A stretch of 64,000 nucleotides of DNA from Dermanyssus gallinae (GCA_003439945.1 QVRM01002067.1:1834501-1898500); one strand, 5' to 3'. Positions 21,528 through 33,180 are shown, counted from the stretch's first letter. Notes: generated by a model not told the origin, from the sequence alone. Translations and numbers: made by a program.

Positions 21528-24410
21528 TCAGTCGTCGCGTGACTTAATCATAAGCTGTATGATCGTTCCAAGGGTGCCGTCTTCAGCCCTAGGTAGACCC
21601 GCACGCTGAGCGGCCCATTCCAAGCACCACAAAATTGTATGTTCAGGCGTATCCTCTGGTTCGCTTTGGCAGTACTTGCAGAAAGGAGATGTGGTTTTCC
21701 CAATTCTGAACAAGTATGACTGGAAATCACCGTGTCCTGTAACGACCTGAGTGATGTAGAACGTCAACTCGCCACCTGGCCGGTACATCCAGGCCCTGAT
21801 ATCCGGGATCAGAGTCCTTACCCGGTACCCGGGCGCTCCGTCCTGAATGGAATCCCATTCGACCTGCCAAATGTCAAGTGTGGTATTCTTTCCTCCGCCT
21901 TTTCCTTTTTCGGGTCTTCCCATAAGCGGCGTCGTTCATTTGCTTTTAGGTCCCAGGGGACTGTGCTAGCCAGAACAAGAATGGCCGCTGTGCTGACTGT
22001 CCTATAGGCCATCGTGATACGCAAAGCAGCCACTCTTTGGGCTTTGCGCAGCGTTGTCCTATTGTTGGCTGTAGACAGTGTGGTTGACGGCCACACCGGA
22101 GCTGCAAATAAAACTATGGACTCAGCTACCGACATAATAAGGCGTCTTCTTGACTCCCGTGGGCCATAGTTGTTTGGCATCAGCCGGGCTATCTTATGTG
22201 AGACCTTAGTAGCCTTTTCTGCTGCAAGACGTATGTGAGGTGTGCCCCGTAGTCCCCTGTCTAGGTGCATTCCAAGATAGCGGGCGGTGTTGACAATCTT
22301 GATCTCCTGGTCGTCTAGGATTAGTTTCAAGGAGGTGCACTTCCTTGGCCCGATTAGGAGGATGCCCTCGCTTTTATTCGGCGCCAGTGTCAGGCCAACC
22401 CCCTTCATCCAGCCAGCGATCTCAGCCAGGGCGTCATTGGCTCTCAGTTCTAGTTGCTGGGGTGAGCGGACCTGGACCACAACTGCGAGGTCGTCCGCAT
22501 ATGCCAGCAGTTGAGTGTCCTCTGGAAGGTCGTCTAAACGTAAGACGTCATCGTACGCCAGGTTCCATAGAAGGGGTCCTAGGATCGAGCCCTGGGGAAC
22601 CCCGGCCGTCATGTCGAACTCGAAACCCTCACTGACTATGCGCCTCTCGCTCAGGTAGGACGAGATTGCTCGGCGCAGGTAGGGCGGGACTCCCTTCTTG
22701 AGTAGTGTGTCCAAGATTACCTTCCAGGGCAGGCTGTTGAATGCGTTTTTAACGTCCAGCAAAACAACCAGTAGCAAGCCTCTAGTACGAGGCGGGGACT
22801 GGCGCAGGGCTTCCGCCTTAGTAACCACCTGCTCTATCGCTGATAGGACTGATCGGCCCTTCCGGAATCCGTATTGTGTTGGCGAGAGGAGGCCGTGCTC
22901 TTCTGCAAAGCACCGCACGCGGGACTCTAGTATTGATTCTATGCCTTTGGCTAGCGTGCTGACCAGGCAGATTGGCCTATAGGAGTCAATCCCTTTCGGG
23001 ATGAGTACCAGATCCGCTTTCTTCCAGGCCATGGGGAAGGAGCCGCTGCGGAGTATTTGGGTTGGCTACAGTGGCCACTACGTCAGGAAATTCTTTAAAG
23101 AGTACTTTCGTGGCCGAGACCGGAATGCCATCTGGGCCTGGTGCCTTACCGGCCTACAATCTTTCCCCCGCAGCGAGTACCTCTGCCGGGGTCACCTCTG
23201 GGACGTAATCCTCGGCCGTTACTACTTCATACAATAACCGGTCGAATGGAGGATGTTGAGGGAAAAGCTTGTTAATTACTCGGACACGTTCATCAGGGAA
23301 AAGGTTTGCCTTTTTTCTGATTCCTGGTACGCCACGTATCAGCTTGTAGGGCCGGCCCCATGGGTCCTCCTCTAGCTCTGATAAGAACTCTCTCCAGCAG
23401 CGATATTTGCTCTCCATTATAGCTTTGCGTAGACAAGCCCTGAGGCGCTTAAAATCACAATAAAGGTGTACGACACAAGCCTCATCTATGTTGCTGCGCC
23501 TTGCCCTGGTGGCTTTTCTTTTGGGGGCCAACGCAATTTCCTCGTTCCACCAGTATTTTGGTAAGACTAACCGGTAGCGCATAGAGTGTCCGCGGTCTTT
23601 GAACGGCTCGCTACAGACCTCTTGCAGAATTTTTTGCAAGTCCTGGGCGCACTGGGGTTTCCCTCTTGAGTCTAAAATCTTTGTCAGCTTGGCCCGGAGC
23701 GTTTTGTTATCTTGCGGCTCCCACTTCGGTGTCCTTGTTAAAAACGGAGAGGGTGTTAAAGTGGTTGTTTTACTGACGTCATATTCTATACAGTAGTGGT
23801 CGCTAAGATTTTCTTCGTCAAGCAGTACGGTCCAGTTTAAAATTTTAAAAGCATGCTCGCGTTTGCAGATTATCAGGTCTATGTGCGATTCCATTCCCCG
23901 ACGGTGGAAGGTAGGATTCGAGCCCTTGTTCAGGACCACCATGTCCCCCGCCGCAGGCCATTCTAGCAGCACTGTACCTCTCCTGTTAGTGTTGGTGGAC
24001 CCCCAAGTGGTTGCAGCAGCGTTAAAATCTCCAGAAAAAACTACCAGTGGCAGTGAGCAGCTCTTAGCTGACCACTCCATGTCTTGTAGCATTCCTACGA
24101 GGTCCTCGAGCGTTCCGTTAGGGCTGCTATAACATGAGTAAAAGCGGCCAATCCCGTCTATTTCAATCCACGAGAAAGATGAAGCCGCACCTCTGCCGGT
24201 TTCTCGGTAGCAGTTTAACGTGTTTTGAATTATACACGTGTTTCTACGTTCGTCTACCACCCATGTTGATAGGTTTCTTTCAACCAGTTTAACGTTTGGC
24301 TCACTTATAAGAGAGATAGCCGCTCCTCTTCTCGTCGCAATCTCATCTAGCATTAGGTGGGATGATCGACTTCTATTGCAGTTTACTTGAATTACTTTAA
24401 GTTGCGTCAT
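21528..24410 (-). pseudogene. Element 2 ORF2: AP endonuclease plus reverse transcriptase
   Basis: Start ATG at 24410 (MTQLKVIQVNCNRSR), overlapping the ORF1 stop. Endonuclease blocks IQVNCNRS, SLISEPNVKL, VFSGDFNAAATTWG and NLSDHYCIEYD lie between about 24400 and 23750. A frameshift near 23160 leads into PKGIDSYRPICLVSTLAKGI and the reverse transcriptase: motif A LLDVKNAFNSLPW, B AGVPQGSILGPLLWN, C LLAYADDLAVV (about 22510). A second frameshift near 21890 leads to the C-terminal part with CKYCQSEPEDTPEHTILWC (C-x2-C-x9-H-x4-C), ending at 21528. Better preserved than element 1: the endonuclease block itself is open. Confidence 0.9.
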
Positions 24411-26330
24411 TGGAATTTTGAGACTTAGCAGCCCGTTGGTCCACTGGCGGTGACCGTATAGTCCTCTTTCGCGAGGGTTGTCTAAAACCCTCGTCATCTT
24501 CAGCAGGCGCGTTTACTGTGTGATCTGGGTCATCTTGGGCGTTGTTCGGTGGGGATTTCGGGTGGGCAGTCGGGTCTCGGAGAGCTGCGACGGTAACCCG
24601 AGGCGCGGACACTAGGCCCGCGCCGTCTCGTTCGCGCCTGGCCTCTGTTATTTTAGCCCGGTAGTTTGGGCATGCGGAGGAGTTGGCAGCGTGTCCGGCA
24701 ACTCCACAGTTATAGCACGAGGGGTCCTTTGTGGATCCATTTGAGACGTGCCCAGTTCGCCGCATTTGTGGCAGCGTTTGGTTGCCACCAACTCAAACGT
24801 GCATGTCCGTGCCTGGTGCCCAACTCTTTGGCATCTCTGGCATGTGGGCACATTAACCCACTCGGAAATTGGGCAAGACGCCCAACCAATTTGGACTTTT
24901 CCTGTCTCCGCCAGCTTCGCGGTGTCGGTGTGGTTTAGCCGAACCACGGCCGACCATCGGTCACGGAACTTCTTTTGAGGCTTCTCAACCACAAGCGGGG
25001 CAGCACTGCCTACAATCTTCCTTAGCGCGTGCTCAACATCTTCTTGCGTCGTTCCTTCAAGCAAGTCTCTTATTATAAACCTGCGCAGTGTTGATATATC
25101 CCGGGAGGCCTGTGCACCCCCCTTGGTCGTAAGGGCCTCTAAGAAAGACTCGGTGGCACCCTCTGCGGTTTCTGCAACTGTCAATCGCATGTCACCGCTA
25201 GCTAAACGTTGGACCCTTGTAACTTTAACGTTGTATTCTGTCGGGTCGACCGTGCTGCCGAGACACTTGAGCGTGTCAGCGTAGGAGACACCTTTCTCCC
25301 GTTGAAGAAGAATCGAGGTGCCGCTTGGTGCCCTCATGGCTCTTCTCGCCTGTTGCGTTGTGTCTCTCTTCTTGTTTCTCCCTTGGGTGACCGCTATCTG
25401 AACGTTGCGCTTTCGTGCAATTAATTCAAGGAGCTTATTGACCGCCTTGGCTTCTCCCTGGCTCGTCATATAGCAAGAGATAGGCCCCGTCTCGTGCAGC
25501 GCTTCGTATTTTTCTTGGATCTCTATTGCCTTTGCGACCGCTTTCTCAATCATAACGCCATCATCCCACTGCGTAGAGTCCTTTGGCAGACGGATCGCCA
25601 CTAACGCACGTGCACTGGGAAGCCCATCGTCACCCGTCTCTTGAATTATTCGCGAGAGCACCATACCGATATTTTTACCCTGTTCCCCGGCTATTCCTTG
25701 GAACTGGCTTGCCATATTTCTCCAAGTGACGGAGTCGGCCGAGTCTTCCTCCCGGGCAATAAGGATCCGAAGAGGACTCTCCCTTAGAATGCTTGCTTTG
25801 AGGTAGGAGACGTTGTTGTACGCACCCTCTGGCCATTCCCTCGATAAGAGGTCTTTTAGGTCATCTGCGGTTTCGCAGCGCGCGATCAAGTCGTTTATGC
25901 CTTTTATCTGTCGACTGTCTTTGCCGGTCTATTTCTTCGCAGCTTGTTTCCGTTCCTCGGAACGTCTTGCTTTTTCTTTCCGTATTGCATCTCTTGTTAA
26001 GAACCTTAACTGTTCCATTGAATTCTTGAGTACGATTTGCATGTTCTTGGTACTTGAAGTGACCTTGTACATGTCTTCGATCAGCCCCATCATTTTGGCC
26101 AATTGGCACAAAAGTGGATCTTTCTTGTCTTCCTTCTCTAGTTCTAGTTCAGAGTCAGCATCCTCCACTGCTACTGGCTCATCGCCATGTTCCTTGTCCG
26201 GCTGTGGATCCTGGTTTTTGCCCAAATCAGCGCCCTTGTCCTTATCTGGCTGGGCTCCCTGCCCTTTATCTGGCAGAATGCCCTGCCCCTTGTCCGGCTC
26301 CTTGCACGGAGGAGTACGGCTCAAAAACAT
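24397..26330 (-). pseudogene. Element 2 ORF1: gag-like protein with zinc knuckles
   Basis: Begins MFLSRTPPCKEPDKGQG (ATG 26330; an in-frame ATG at 26351 is also possible). The N-terminal part is rich in PDKGQG-type repeats and acidic residues, followed by a charged, probably helical stretch. A TAG at 25929-25931 interrupts it in frame. The long middle part (from 25889) ends with knuckles CQRCQRVGHQARTC and CHKCGELG; a one-base frameshift near 24755 shifts the rest, which carries CYNCGVAGHAANSSAC. The stop is TAA at 24397-24399. Three CCHC knuckles are usual for R1-clade ORF1. It retains about 135 codons that element 1 has lost. Confidence 0.85.
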
Positions 26331-26396
26331 CTCGCTGTTTGCGTGAAACACCCTTAATTAAAATTAATATTAATAATAATATTAAAGAAAAAAAAA

Positions 26397-26478
26397 AAAA
26401 GTCACTCCTAGGATTTGAACCCTGGAAATCGTTTTCATAGGCAGGGGTGTTAGCTACTTAGCTACTGGACCGCTTGCC
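26397..26478 (-). other. tRNA-like (SINE-head-like) segment with T-run terminator in the 5' region of element 2
   Basis: Minus strand: TAGCTAAGTAGCTA resembles an A box and D arm, and GGGTTCAAATCC is a good B box. The spacing is tRNA-like, and a run of 13 T follows directly (plus-strand A-run 26389-26401), as in a polymerase III terminator. The acceptor stem does not pair, so this is a tRNA-derived relic or SINE head rather than a working tRNA gene. It sits about 65 bp upstream of the ORF1 start. Confidence 0.55.
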
Positions 26479-26514
26479 TAAATACGCCTGCGCCGATACT
26501 ATCGGCAACCAAAA

Positions 26515-26515
<1 letters not shown>

Positions 26516-26549
<34 letters not shown>
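26516..26549. repeat. (TAA)n microsatellite
   Basis: About 11 TAA units just upstream of the tRNA-like segment in the putative 5'-UTR of element 2. Confidence 0.9.
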
Positions 26550-26550
<1 letters not shown>

Positions 26551-26969
26551 TAAGCGCTCTTGCGCATATCGGTATAAACAATGAAAGCGACGAGAGCGAC
26601 GACGACGATGACGATGATGACACTTCACGGTGACACAGCGACAGTTAGCCGGACTGATGACGATTACTGACACGATAACAGTCGTACACTACGCCGGCCG
26701 TCTCACTGTAGCAGCACCAGCACTACTTGCACCGCACAGCTGATTTTCCTGGCCGAACAACTGACATATGGAATGTCTCGCAACTGAGTCACAAATTAAT
26801 AACTGGGGCACAAGTGGCAGATGCACAGGGGTGCTCTAGACCACTTTTCGGTTGACTGACAACAGAAACCGGGCTGACAACTGCTCTGTACTAAGATTTT
26901 GCAATCTTTTCCGAGAGCTTCACCAAACCCGACCGCTGTGTTCGAAAACGAAACCACTATACGTGCCGG

Positions 26970-27649
26970 GTTTGGCGTCAATAATTTGCTCCGTCTTCTG
27001 AAAAATATCAGCAACTTTTTAATTTGGGTAACATTTGCACTGAAACCCTGGCGCGCGACCAAAATTGTCGCGGAATTTATTGCGCACGTTTTTGACGGCA
27101 AAGTCGCCCATTAGTAGAACACTTACTTTACCCGATCTTTGTTTAGCGTCTCCGTCGACCCATGCAAGTGTCGGTTGGTTGGCATGCTTTGTAAGGCAGG
27201 CGCGGTTCTTGTGCGTAGCACTTGGGACTGAGACTCGCACTAAGTTCGGAGAGAATTCACCCGGTGCTCGAGCCATGCGGCTCTGGAGAAAAGGAAATCC
27301 AAGTGGCGCTGTAAGTTCTGATGACGCCAACTTTGGAATTAGGACGTCAAGTTCGAGTGCGAACTAAGCGGCAGTTAGCTTTGTTGATAAAAAGTCGCAT
27401 ATATTGCACCGCCAGACCTGCCTCGCCTACGTGGTCGTTGTTGTCCAGCTCACAATATTTCTGCACTGTGCGTCGAAATATGCTTTTGCAAATCGCACAT
27501 ACACTTGTTTCTTCGCTTATGATGGTTTTACAGTTTAGAGCGCCAACGATAATAGACGTTAGTTGCAAAAAAAACGAACGATTTAAAAAATGACGCAAAT
27601 AATACGACACAGGCGTGCCTTGAATCCGGGTACTTTGTCTGTGAGTCAA
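26970..27649 (-). pseudogene. SGNH-esterase ORF1, upstream half (CR1/L2-type element)
   Basis: Minus strand: a frame at 27649-27347 includes SVCAICKSIFRRTVQKYCEL, with a CxxC at the place where CR1/L2-type ORF1 proteins often carry a zinc-finger-like segment. A second frame (27330-27019) has VSVLLMGDFAVKNVRNKF, which resembles the first SGNH block (GDS, here GDF), followed by a stop. A third frame runs SKLLTPNPAR into the target duplication and continues at 21215. Split frames and altered catalytic positions show a long-dead copy. Family assignment is inference. Confidence 0.5.
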
Positions 27650-29284
27650 GGACTTTCCGTAGTGTTTACGAAGTTATCTCGCCGTGCACTGGACTCGCTC
27701 GCTAGAAGATTGCAGAGCAGCGCAAAACATAAACAAGCGTACGTTGCATTGACGTAGTAAATAGAACACGATCGGCTGTCAAAATTAGTGAAGTTGGAAC
27801 CCCGGCATCACTACCTGGCGCAGTGTGAAGTTTGTTTCGTATTTCTCTCGACTTTTCTTAGTTAGTTCTGCTATTATTGTAGCTTTCCTGCAATTTTCAC
27901 ACTTGCAATAAAGTAAACGAGTCAAATTTGTGCGAGCAAATGTTAGACACGTCTACTCGCTGCATAATATATATGCACATTTATGTATACATATGTCTCT
28001 ACAAATGTATGTGCTTATGTGCAATGAATTCCAGCAAAATCGCTGCTTGACATCATTGACTGTTTCACACGGTGCAATGCAGGTGAAACCGTTGTTCCAA
28101 AAAGTGCTTCTAAATAAATTTCTATGTCATGTTAGCAGGTGTGGCAGTCAGTCTATTTTAGTTATTATTGTATTCCCTATGGTTCAGAAGGTGGTTTTGC
28201 CTAATAGCCGGTTGGACTTTGTAATATTTTGCCCTACTATTACCATGCATAATAAAGTGTTTTGCTCATGGCCTCTAAACGAGCCATCTGTTACGTTGCA
28301 GTTCCCTGGCTTCTTTGGTTTTCCACAAGAGTCTATAAAGTTCTCTGGAGATTACGGCCTTGGCGGCGCTGGCCCTCATATCTAATTACATTTCGAGTTA
28401 TTGAATTTGACTGTAGGCGATATCGAGTTCGAGCTAGTTTAGACCCATTATAAGTTAAACGGCGGAGTTTGGTGAAGGAATGAAAGAGCAGGATCAGTAG
28501 AACGCCGTTGTATTGTTATAGCCAGTAGAGCACTCCTTACAGCAACAAGTAAGGTGCCTACTATACAACATTATCCGTGTTCCCCCGCACTATACGTGCT
28601 ATTTGATATATAAACACGCTAGAGCCTCAGAGAGTCTGACTACACTTGCTTTGTTAAGAGTGCTTATGATTTGCGTCACTAATGCAGCGTTGTGCAGCCT
28701 GTAGCCTCCGTAGCCGGTACGTAATTGGGCAGCCGTGTCTGTGGTCAACATCGTGGTAGTGCTGATAATGCTGGAGCTGACGTATCACGAGCCTGCTCAC
28801 CGGTGGCATGAAGTGGTTCTGCATGTTACCTTTATATACGGAAAGCCCTACAGCCAGGCATCTAAAAACGTCGACGAAATGTTATAGAGAGTCACTATGA
28901 TTGCATCAAAATGTTCTTGCTAGCTTGGCTATGCATGACCCGTTCAAGTCATAACTAGACAAACGTCTTTGGATAGGTAGATGTCGAATCTGATGGCAGC
29001 ATTTGATTGCACCAAGTCACCGAATGCGGCACGCGGCAATATTTGATTATCAGAGCGCGTAGGTTGTGGATGAAACGGGGCGTCTATATAAATCGAATGA
29101 TATAAAAGTCGCTCGGTACGTCTCGGCCATTGAGCGACGCCACTTTTGATTTGTTTTTACCTTTTTATCTATTTAAAGCATACCATACCTAGTTAACTTG
29201 ACGAATACAATCGACTCGTGCTTTGTACCTGTTCGACAAATTGGCTATGCCGTACCACTAACTACAGGTATCTATGAACTGTTG
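27650..29284. other. Intergenic, no recognised gene
   Basis: An ORF of 151 codons at 27930-28385 (plus) has no motif I recognise. TATA-like sequences near 28605 and 29088-29110 (the latter followed by a GTCGCTC...GAGCGAC inverted repeat) are possible but unsupported promoters. Confidence 0.45.
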
Positions 29285-29575
29285 ATGTTGGCTATTTTTA
29301 TTAACTTATTAGTATTGCTTATACCGTTTTCTAATCACAACTAAAAATACTCCTATTATATTGAGATTTTTTATTTGCATTATTGAAACCATTTCTATAT
29401 TTTCACGACCTGTTTCCTTATCTATTCGATTAGCAGCTAATATAATTGCAGGACATTTACTTTTAAATCTATTAAGTTCTATAATTTATAATATTTCTGT
29501 TTGAGTAGGAATTATAACCCCCTCATATTATTACTATTTTTAGAAATAATAGTTAGAATTATTCATTACGTTTAA
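29285..29575 (+). pseudogene. atp6: Nuclear copy of mitochondrial atp6 fragment (NUMT)
   Basis: Read with the invertebrate mitochondrial code, 29343-29540 gives KNTPIMLSFFICIIETISMF then SRPVSLSIRLAANMIAGHLL and NLLSS, the central transmembrane part of ATP synthase subunit a, including the R-L-A-A-N-M-I-A-G-H block around the essential Arg. After a one-base shift it continues LEMMVSIIHYV, close to the usual end. AGA must be Ser, ATA Met and TGA Trp, so this did not evolve as a nuclear gene. Both ends are lost and the flanks are nuclear-type sequence, so it is a transferred fragment and not functional. The start before 29343 is less certain. Confidence 0.85.
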
Positions 29576-29687
29576 ATTAAAGGTCACGGTTGGGTAAATA
29601 TGAATATGCATTCTACAATAAAATTGCGGTAGCTTCTAATATTATTGTAGTCTACAGTTCTTTCAAACTGCATTTATAATTGCAGGT

Positions 29688-29745
29688 ACGGGCGATAGCT
29701 TTTATGGCAAAATGCCCTTGGTTGTTACAATAAAAAAATCGTGTG
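29688..29745 (+). repeat. Dispersed repeat segment, also at 50-112
   Basis: ACGGGCGATAGC...AATGCCC...TTGTTACAAT...GTGTGTC aligns with ACGGGCAATAGC...AATGCC...TTGTTATAAT...GTGTGTC near the window start, with small gaps. Confidence 0.5.
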
Positions 29746-31169
29746 TCCCCAGTACAATAAGTACTATGAGACGTTTCGAGAGAACTACCGTAGTAGAATG
29801 AAGCAATACGCTTAAGTACGCTAGAGAGAATAAACTCATCGCACCTATTGACAGATAAGTCTGTTGCTTGATTCTAATGAAGTGCTTCGATAAACTAGCC
29901 TCTATCCTTTACTACCATATATAGGTAAGTAAGTCACTGACTCTTCATACATGATAGTAACTATAGCTTCAGATGCTTTGTTTAATGAGAACAAGTCAGC
30001 TAATTCTACAAAGGCTGTACGACAAGCCATTTTCATGTAATAACAATGCGCTCGCTCTTGGCATATTGCCGACACAGTATCTTCGACTGAGGCAGTGCGG
30101 GTCTTCGAGATTGTCAATTTGCGGAGAAAATTGGCGACTGCTTTCCTCGGCCGAAAAAGCACGGTGCCCCATCTGGAGAGCCTCAAGGATCCGCAGTTGG
30201 CCCGCTATTTTGCGCAATGTACGTATTGGATTTGAAGAGCTGCATATTCGGTAAAGTGATCAGGTTAAGAAAAGCGGCATGTAAATATCCGTCCTAAAGT
30301 TTGCGTCATAGCGACTGATCGATCTGCTTCCGTAGTTAATAATATTATGTTGTATTGATTAAAACACGCCAAGTGAAGCAACCACAATTGTGTGTAATGC
30401 AATGTAATATAATTGTTTTATTGTACCATAGGTTTTGTAATGTTTTACGGTATGGTCGCCTGGTTCAACCAGCGCTAAACCAAGGACCCGTAGCAGGTCT
30501 CTTCGACTAATTAACAAGCGTTGTAGATTTCCAACGGTTCTGTAATCCTGTAACCCGCTCCCTCCCCGCCGTCGCTGATACGCATAGGAAGTTAAATAAT
30601 AGTGCCGTTCGATACATTTTCGCATCAGGAGATTAAGCACTGTTTTTTTTGTCATAATGCTTCGGGGTGGACCTTCGCTTTATACAAAATGTATTATGCA
30701 CAGCTATGCTGTAAAAATATCTTCTCCTGGACAGTTTTATATTAGGATCGATACTTTGTTTTCTGAAAAAGACCTTTGAATTAAAATAAATTGGAATTGT
30801 ATTGACCCAGAATTACTTAGGACCCAGAACTACGTGTTGGCTTCAGGGTGTAGATCACACTGTCTACTGAGTCTATAGGTTACGGGACTCGTCGCTTTCA
30901 GAGTAGAGATACAAGATGATTTGTTATTCCGGGCCCCGGTCCTGATCTCGAGAACCATGCGAATCGAAGTGCTAATCCAGCACGGCACCATACCAACAAG
31001 AAGGAATGTGTCACTATTAGCAACTCTACGAGAACTATTCTCGTGGGAGTAGGAAAGCTGCTCTCTCAGAAACACCTCAGCACGTCCGTGTTATTTTGGT
31101 CCCCCTTGGGACGATGCTTACTGGGAAGCCGCTTCTCGAATGGAAAGCAATACGTGCTATGTTAGAGAT

Positions 31170-31246
31170 AAGCAAAAGTTCCGAAGGGATAAGATAGCCT
31201 GTATCCTTAACATCAGGAGTCGCGGGTTCGATTCTACCATCATGCC
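31170..31246 (+). other. tRNA-like relic
   Basis: GCGGGTTCGATTCTACCAT carries a strong B box (GGTTCGATTCT). An A-box-like AAGGGATAAGATAGCC lies about 50 bp upstream. No acceptor stem pairs well, so a pseudo-tRNA or SINE head is likely. Confidence 0.4.
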
Positions 31247-31952
31247 AACTCATTTGAATGTGATCGGTATGAATACCTGTAGGTTTAGGCTAAATTAATT
31301 ATTAGGCATAAAACAAACAATACGGAATAAATGACAAATGTAAAATAGACAGCTGTTTGGCATATAACACTCAACAATATTAAATCACCTATTAAGTATT
31401 CAGTCGCGTCTCCTAACTGGGTGAATGGAACGGGCTAGCAGACAATTGCAAAGAGGTACATAATTGAGATACTGACTACCAGAGAAAATAAAAGCCACTG
31501 CAATATTAAAGTCTCGCAAGTATTATTTTCTTCTCACTCAAGAATGCTCTGGTGTTATCTCGAGCTCGTCTGGGTTAACGTCAATTTGATATCCTGCCTG
31601 CCATTATGTATTTAAGATTTACCCAGCAACGGTAAATTTCAAATACATTGACGAATAAATATTATACGTGCTAGTTAGTAGATTCTGTTTGATAGCTATT
31701 ATTACATATTTTATCAAGCCACTGACAGAAACCACTACAACCCAACCGACAACTTGTGACCCTATTCACTTCATGGATTCCACCATAAACTCTGCCATAG
31801 AGGAGACTTCCACGATCCTGACGTTGGCTGTGTGTGCCGTTTATGTGACCGACCGTGACCTATCTACAATCTCGATACCTGTGGGAGAGCTATTTCATTT
31901 ACGGAGCTAGTTCGATGGCATTCTGTTACTTATAAACATGTGCTTTAATACA

Positions 31953-31955
<3 letters not shown>

Positions 31956-31997
<42 letters not shown>
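31956..31997. repeat. (TA)n microsatellite
   Basis: About 20 TA units. Confidence 0.9.
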
Positions 31998-31999
<2 letters not shown>

Positions 32000-32771
32000 T
32001 GCAATAAATAAATGACGAAGGGTTATCAGGAACGTAGGTGCTGCAATGACGAGTGTCACTAATTACAGCAGCAACGGACTTTTTCTAGCGGTAATTAAAG
32101 CTAAACGGCCAAATCTTGTAACGCGCTCACGGCTACCTGCTCACTTGAAAAAAATAATATTAATCCAAACTATAAAATCTATAATTTAGGTTCAAAACAT
32201 GTTTTTTCTCTGCTTATAGCTTAAATAACGGCGAGCATGTGTGAGAGAGAGAGCTACGAGGTGTGACAAGGCATTACTGGTTGAGGATGTAAGCCGCATA
32301 AGCGTGTTTGCTGAACTACTACGACTACTACAACGGTTGTATTGGCAAACCACCACGATTAGTGGCATCAGTCATTCCCACAGTCGCCGCCCTCGACGTG
32401 CACTAAGAAGAGCAGACAACAGTCGAAGAGACAAATTACGTTCATTTGTTAGATAGGACAGAATTGTACCTTTTTTGTCGCTCTGCTTCCTCTAGTCCCC
32501 CCGCCCCCTTCTTCCATCCCCACCATTGGTAAATTAATTTTAGCGCGATTAAATTAATTAAAATTAGATCAGCGTAGCAACAAAAAAAAGGTAATTTCAC
32601 TAAGGTGGTATATTTGAAGAACGATATATCGATAGCGGAAGTCGGTCTGCGTGCGCCAGTCTCGCTTGCTTGGCTGTCCAACCGACAGGTGAAAATCTTA
32701 CATGCAGCGAATCCCATATTTATTGCCTATTCAAGGAACTTCCATGATCGACCGGAGGTATCTTGAATGCA

Positions 32772-32823
32772 TATAAAGAACGTCCTAGTTACTTATTCAC
32801 TTTAGTTATCGTATGGATCCTGT
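32772..32823 (+). promoter_or_regulatory. Possible TATA/initiator core promoter with very short first exon
   Basis: TATAAA at 32772-32777, an initiator-like TTCACTT with A at 32799 (27 bases on), ATG at 32813, then CCTGTAAGG, which resembles a splice donor three codons after the ATG. Short first exons of this kind are common in arthropod cuticle and secreted-protein genes. No second exon is identified, so this is weak. Confidence 0.25.
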
Positions 32824-33119
32824 AAGGTAACACAATGAGTAAATAAAGGATGTTCATAACGAACTGGCAAACTTTTCCAGACCATACCCTCTATTGCTGC
32901 ACCACACCCCTTCCGAAACAGACGACCTTACAACGCCATTACTCTTCCGCCAACACGCCTTCTTAAGAATGGACGTCATCACTCATTTATTTATTGGAAT
33001 AGAATTCCTCTTCCCATTGCCGCCATTCCCAATCCTTCGGCCTTTAAGAGAAGCCTTAGTAAGTTTGTTTCTTTCTTGTATTTTTTGTCGGCTTCCCTCT
33101 TGTTAACGCTTTTCAGCAC

Positions 33120-33120
<1 letters not shown>

Positions 33121-33180
<60 letters not shown>
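33121..33180. repeat. (TTA)n microsatellite
   Basis: About 20 TTA units. Confidence 0.95.

Larger units (their letters stand above)
21225..26960 (-). mobile_element. R1-clade non-LTR retrotransposon, element 2
   Basis: Same family type as element 1 in the opposite orientation. The 3' end is an A-run (T-run at 21225-21236) preceded by the conserved 3'-UTR. The 5' end is placed at 26960 from a 9-bp exact duplication ACGTGCCGG on both sides, which implies a 5'-UTR of about 630 bp before ORF1. That UTR contains a tRNA-like segment and a (TAA)n tract and may itself hold a nested insertion. ORF1 and ORF2 overlap by 14 bases. At least three frameshifts and one in-frame stop make it inactive. If the 9-bp match is fortuitous, the 5' end would lie nearer 26400. 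Confidence 0.8.
20006..27649 (-). mobile_element. Old CR1/L2-type non-LTR element split by R1-clade element 2
   Basis: The two halves are 20006-21224 and 26961-27649. Read on the minus strand they give, in order, an ORF1 with an SGNH-hydrolase-like region and the AP-endonuclease start of ORF2, the order found in CR1/L2-type elements. The interruption carries a 9-bp duplication (ACGTGCCGG at 21216-21224 and 26961-26969), and an open frame continues from one half into the other once the insert is ignored. No 3' end is recognised. Confidence 0.65.
29576..31955. other. Intergenic, mostly unassigned
   Basis: Contains a segment at about 29688-29745 that resembles bases 50-112 of the window, a tRNA-like relic at 31170-31246 and several short ORFs (29902-30186, 30359-30655, 30830-31075, 31668-31910) with no motif I recognise. 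Confidence 0.5.

Noticed and set aside
22287..23237. Plus-strand ORFs of 75-96 codons
   Set aside because: Antisense to the reverse transcriptase of element 2.
25813..26346. 177-codon plus-strand ORF
   Set aside because: Antisense of element 2 ORF1; its repeats mirror the PDKGQG repeats of the real frame.
31170..31246. Functional tRNA gene
   Set aside because: Only the B box is convincing; acceptor and anticodon stems do not pair.
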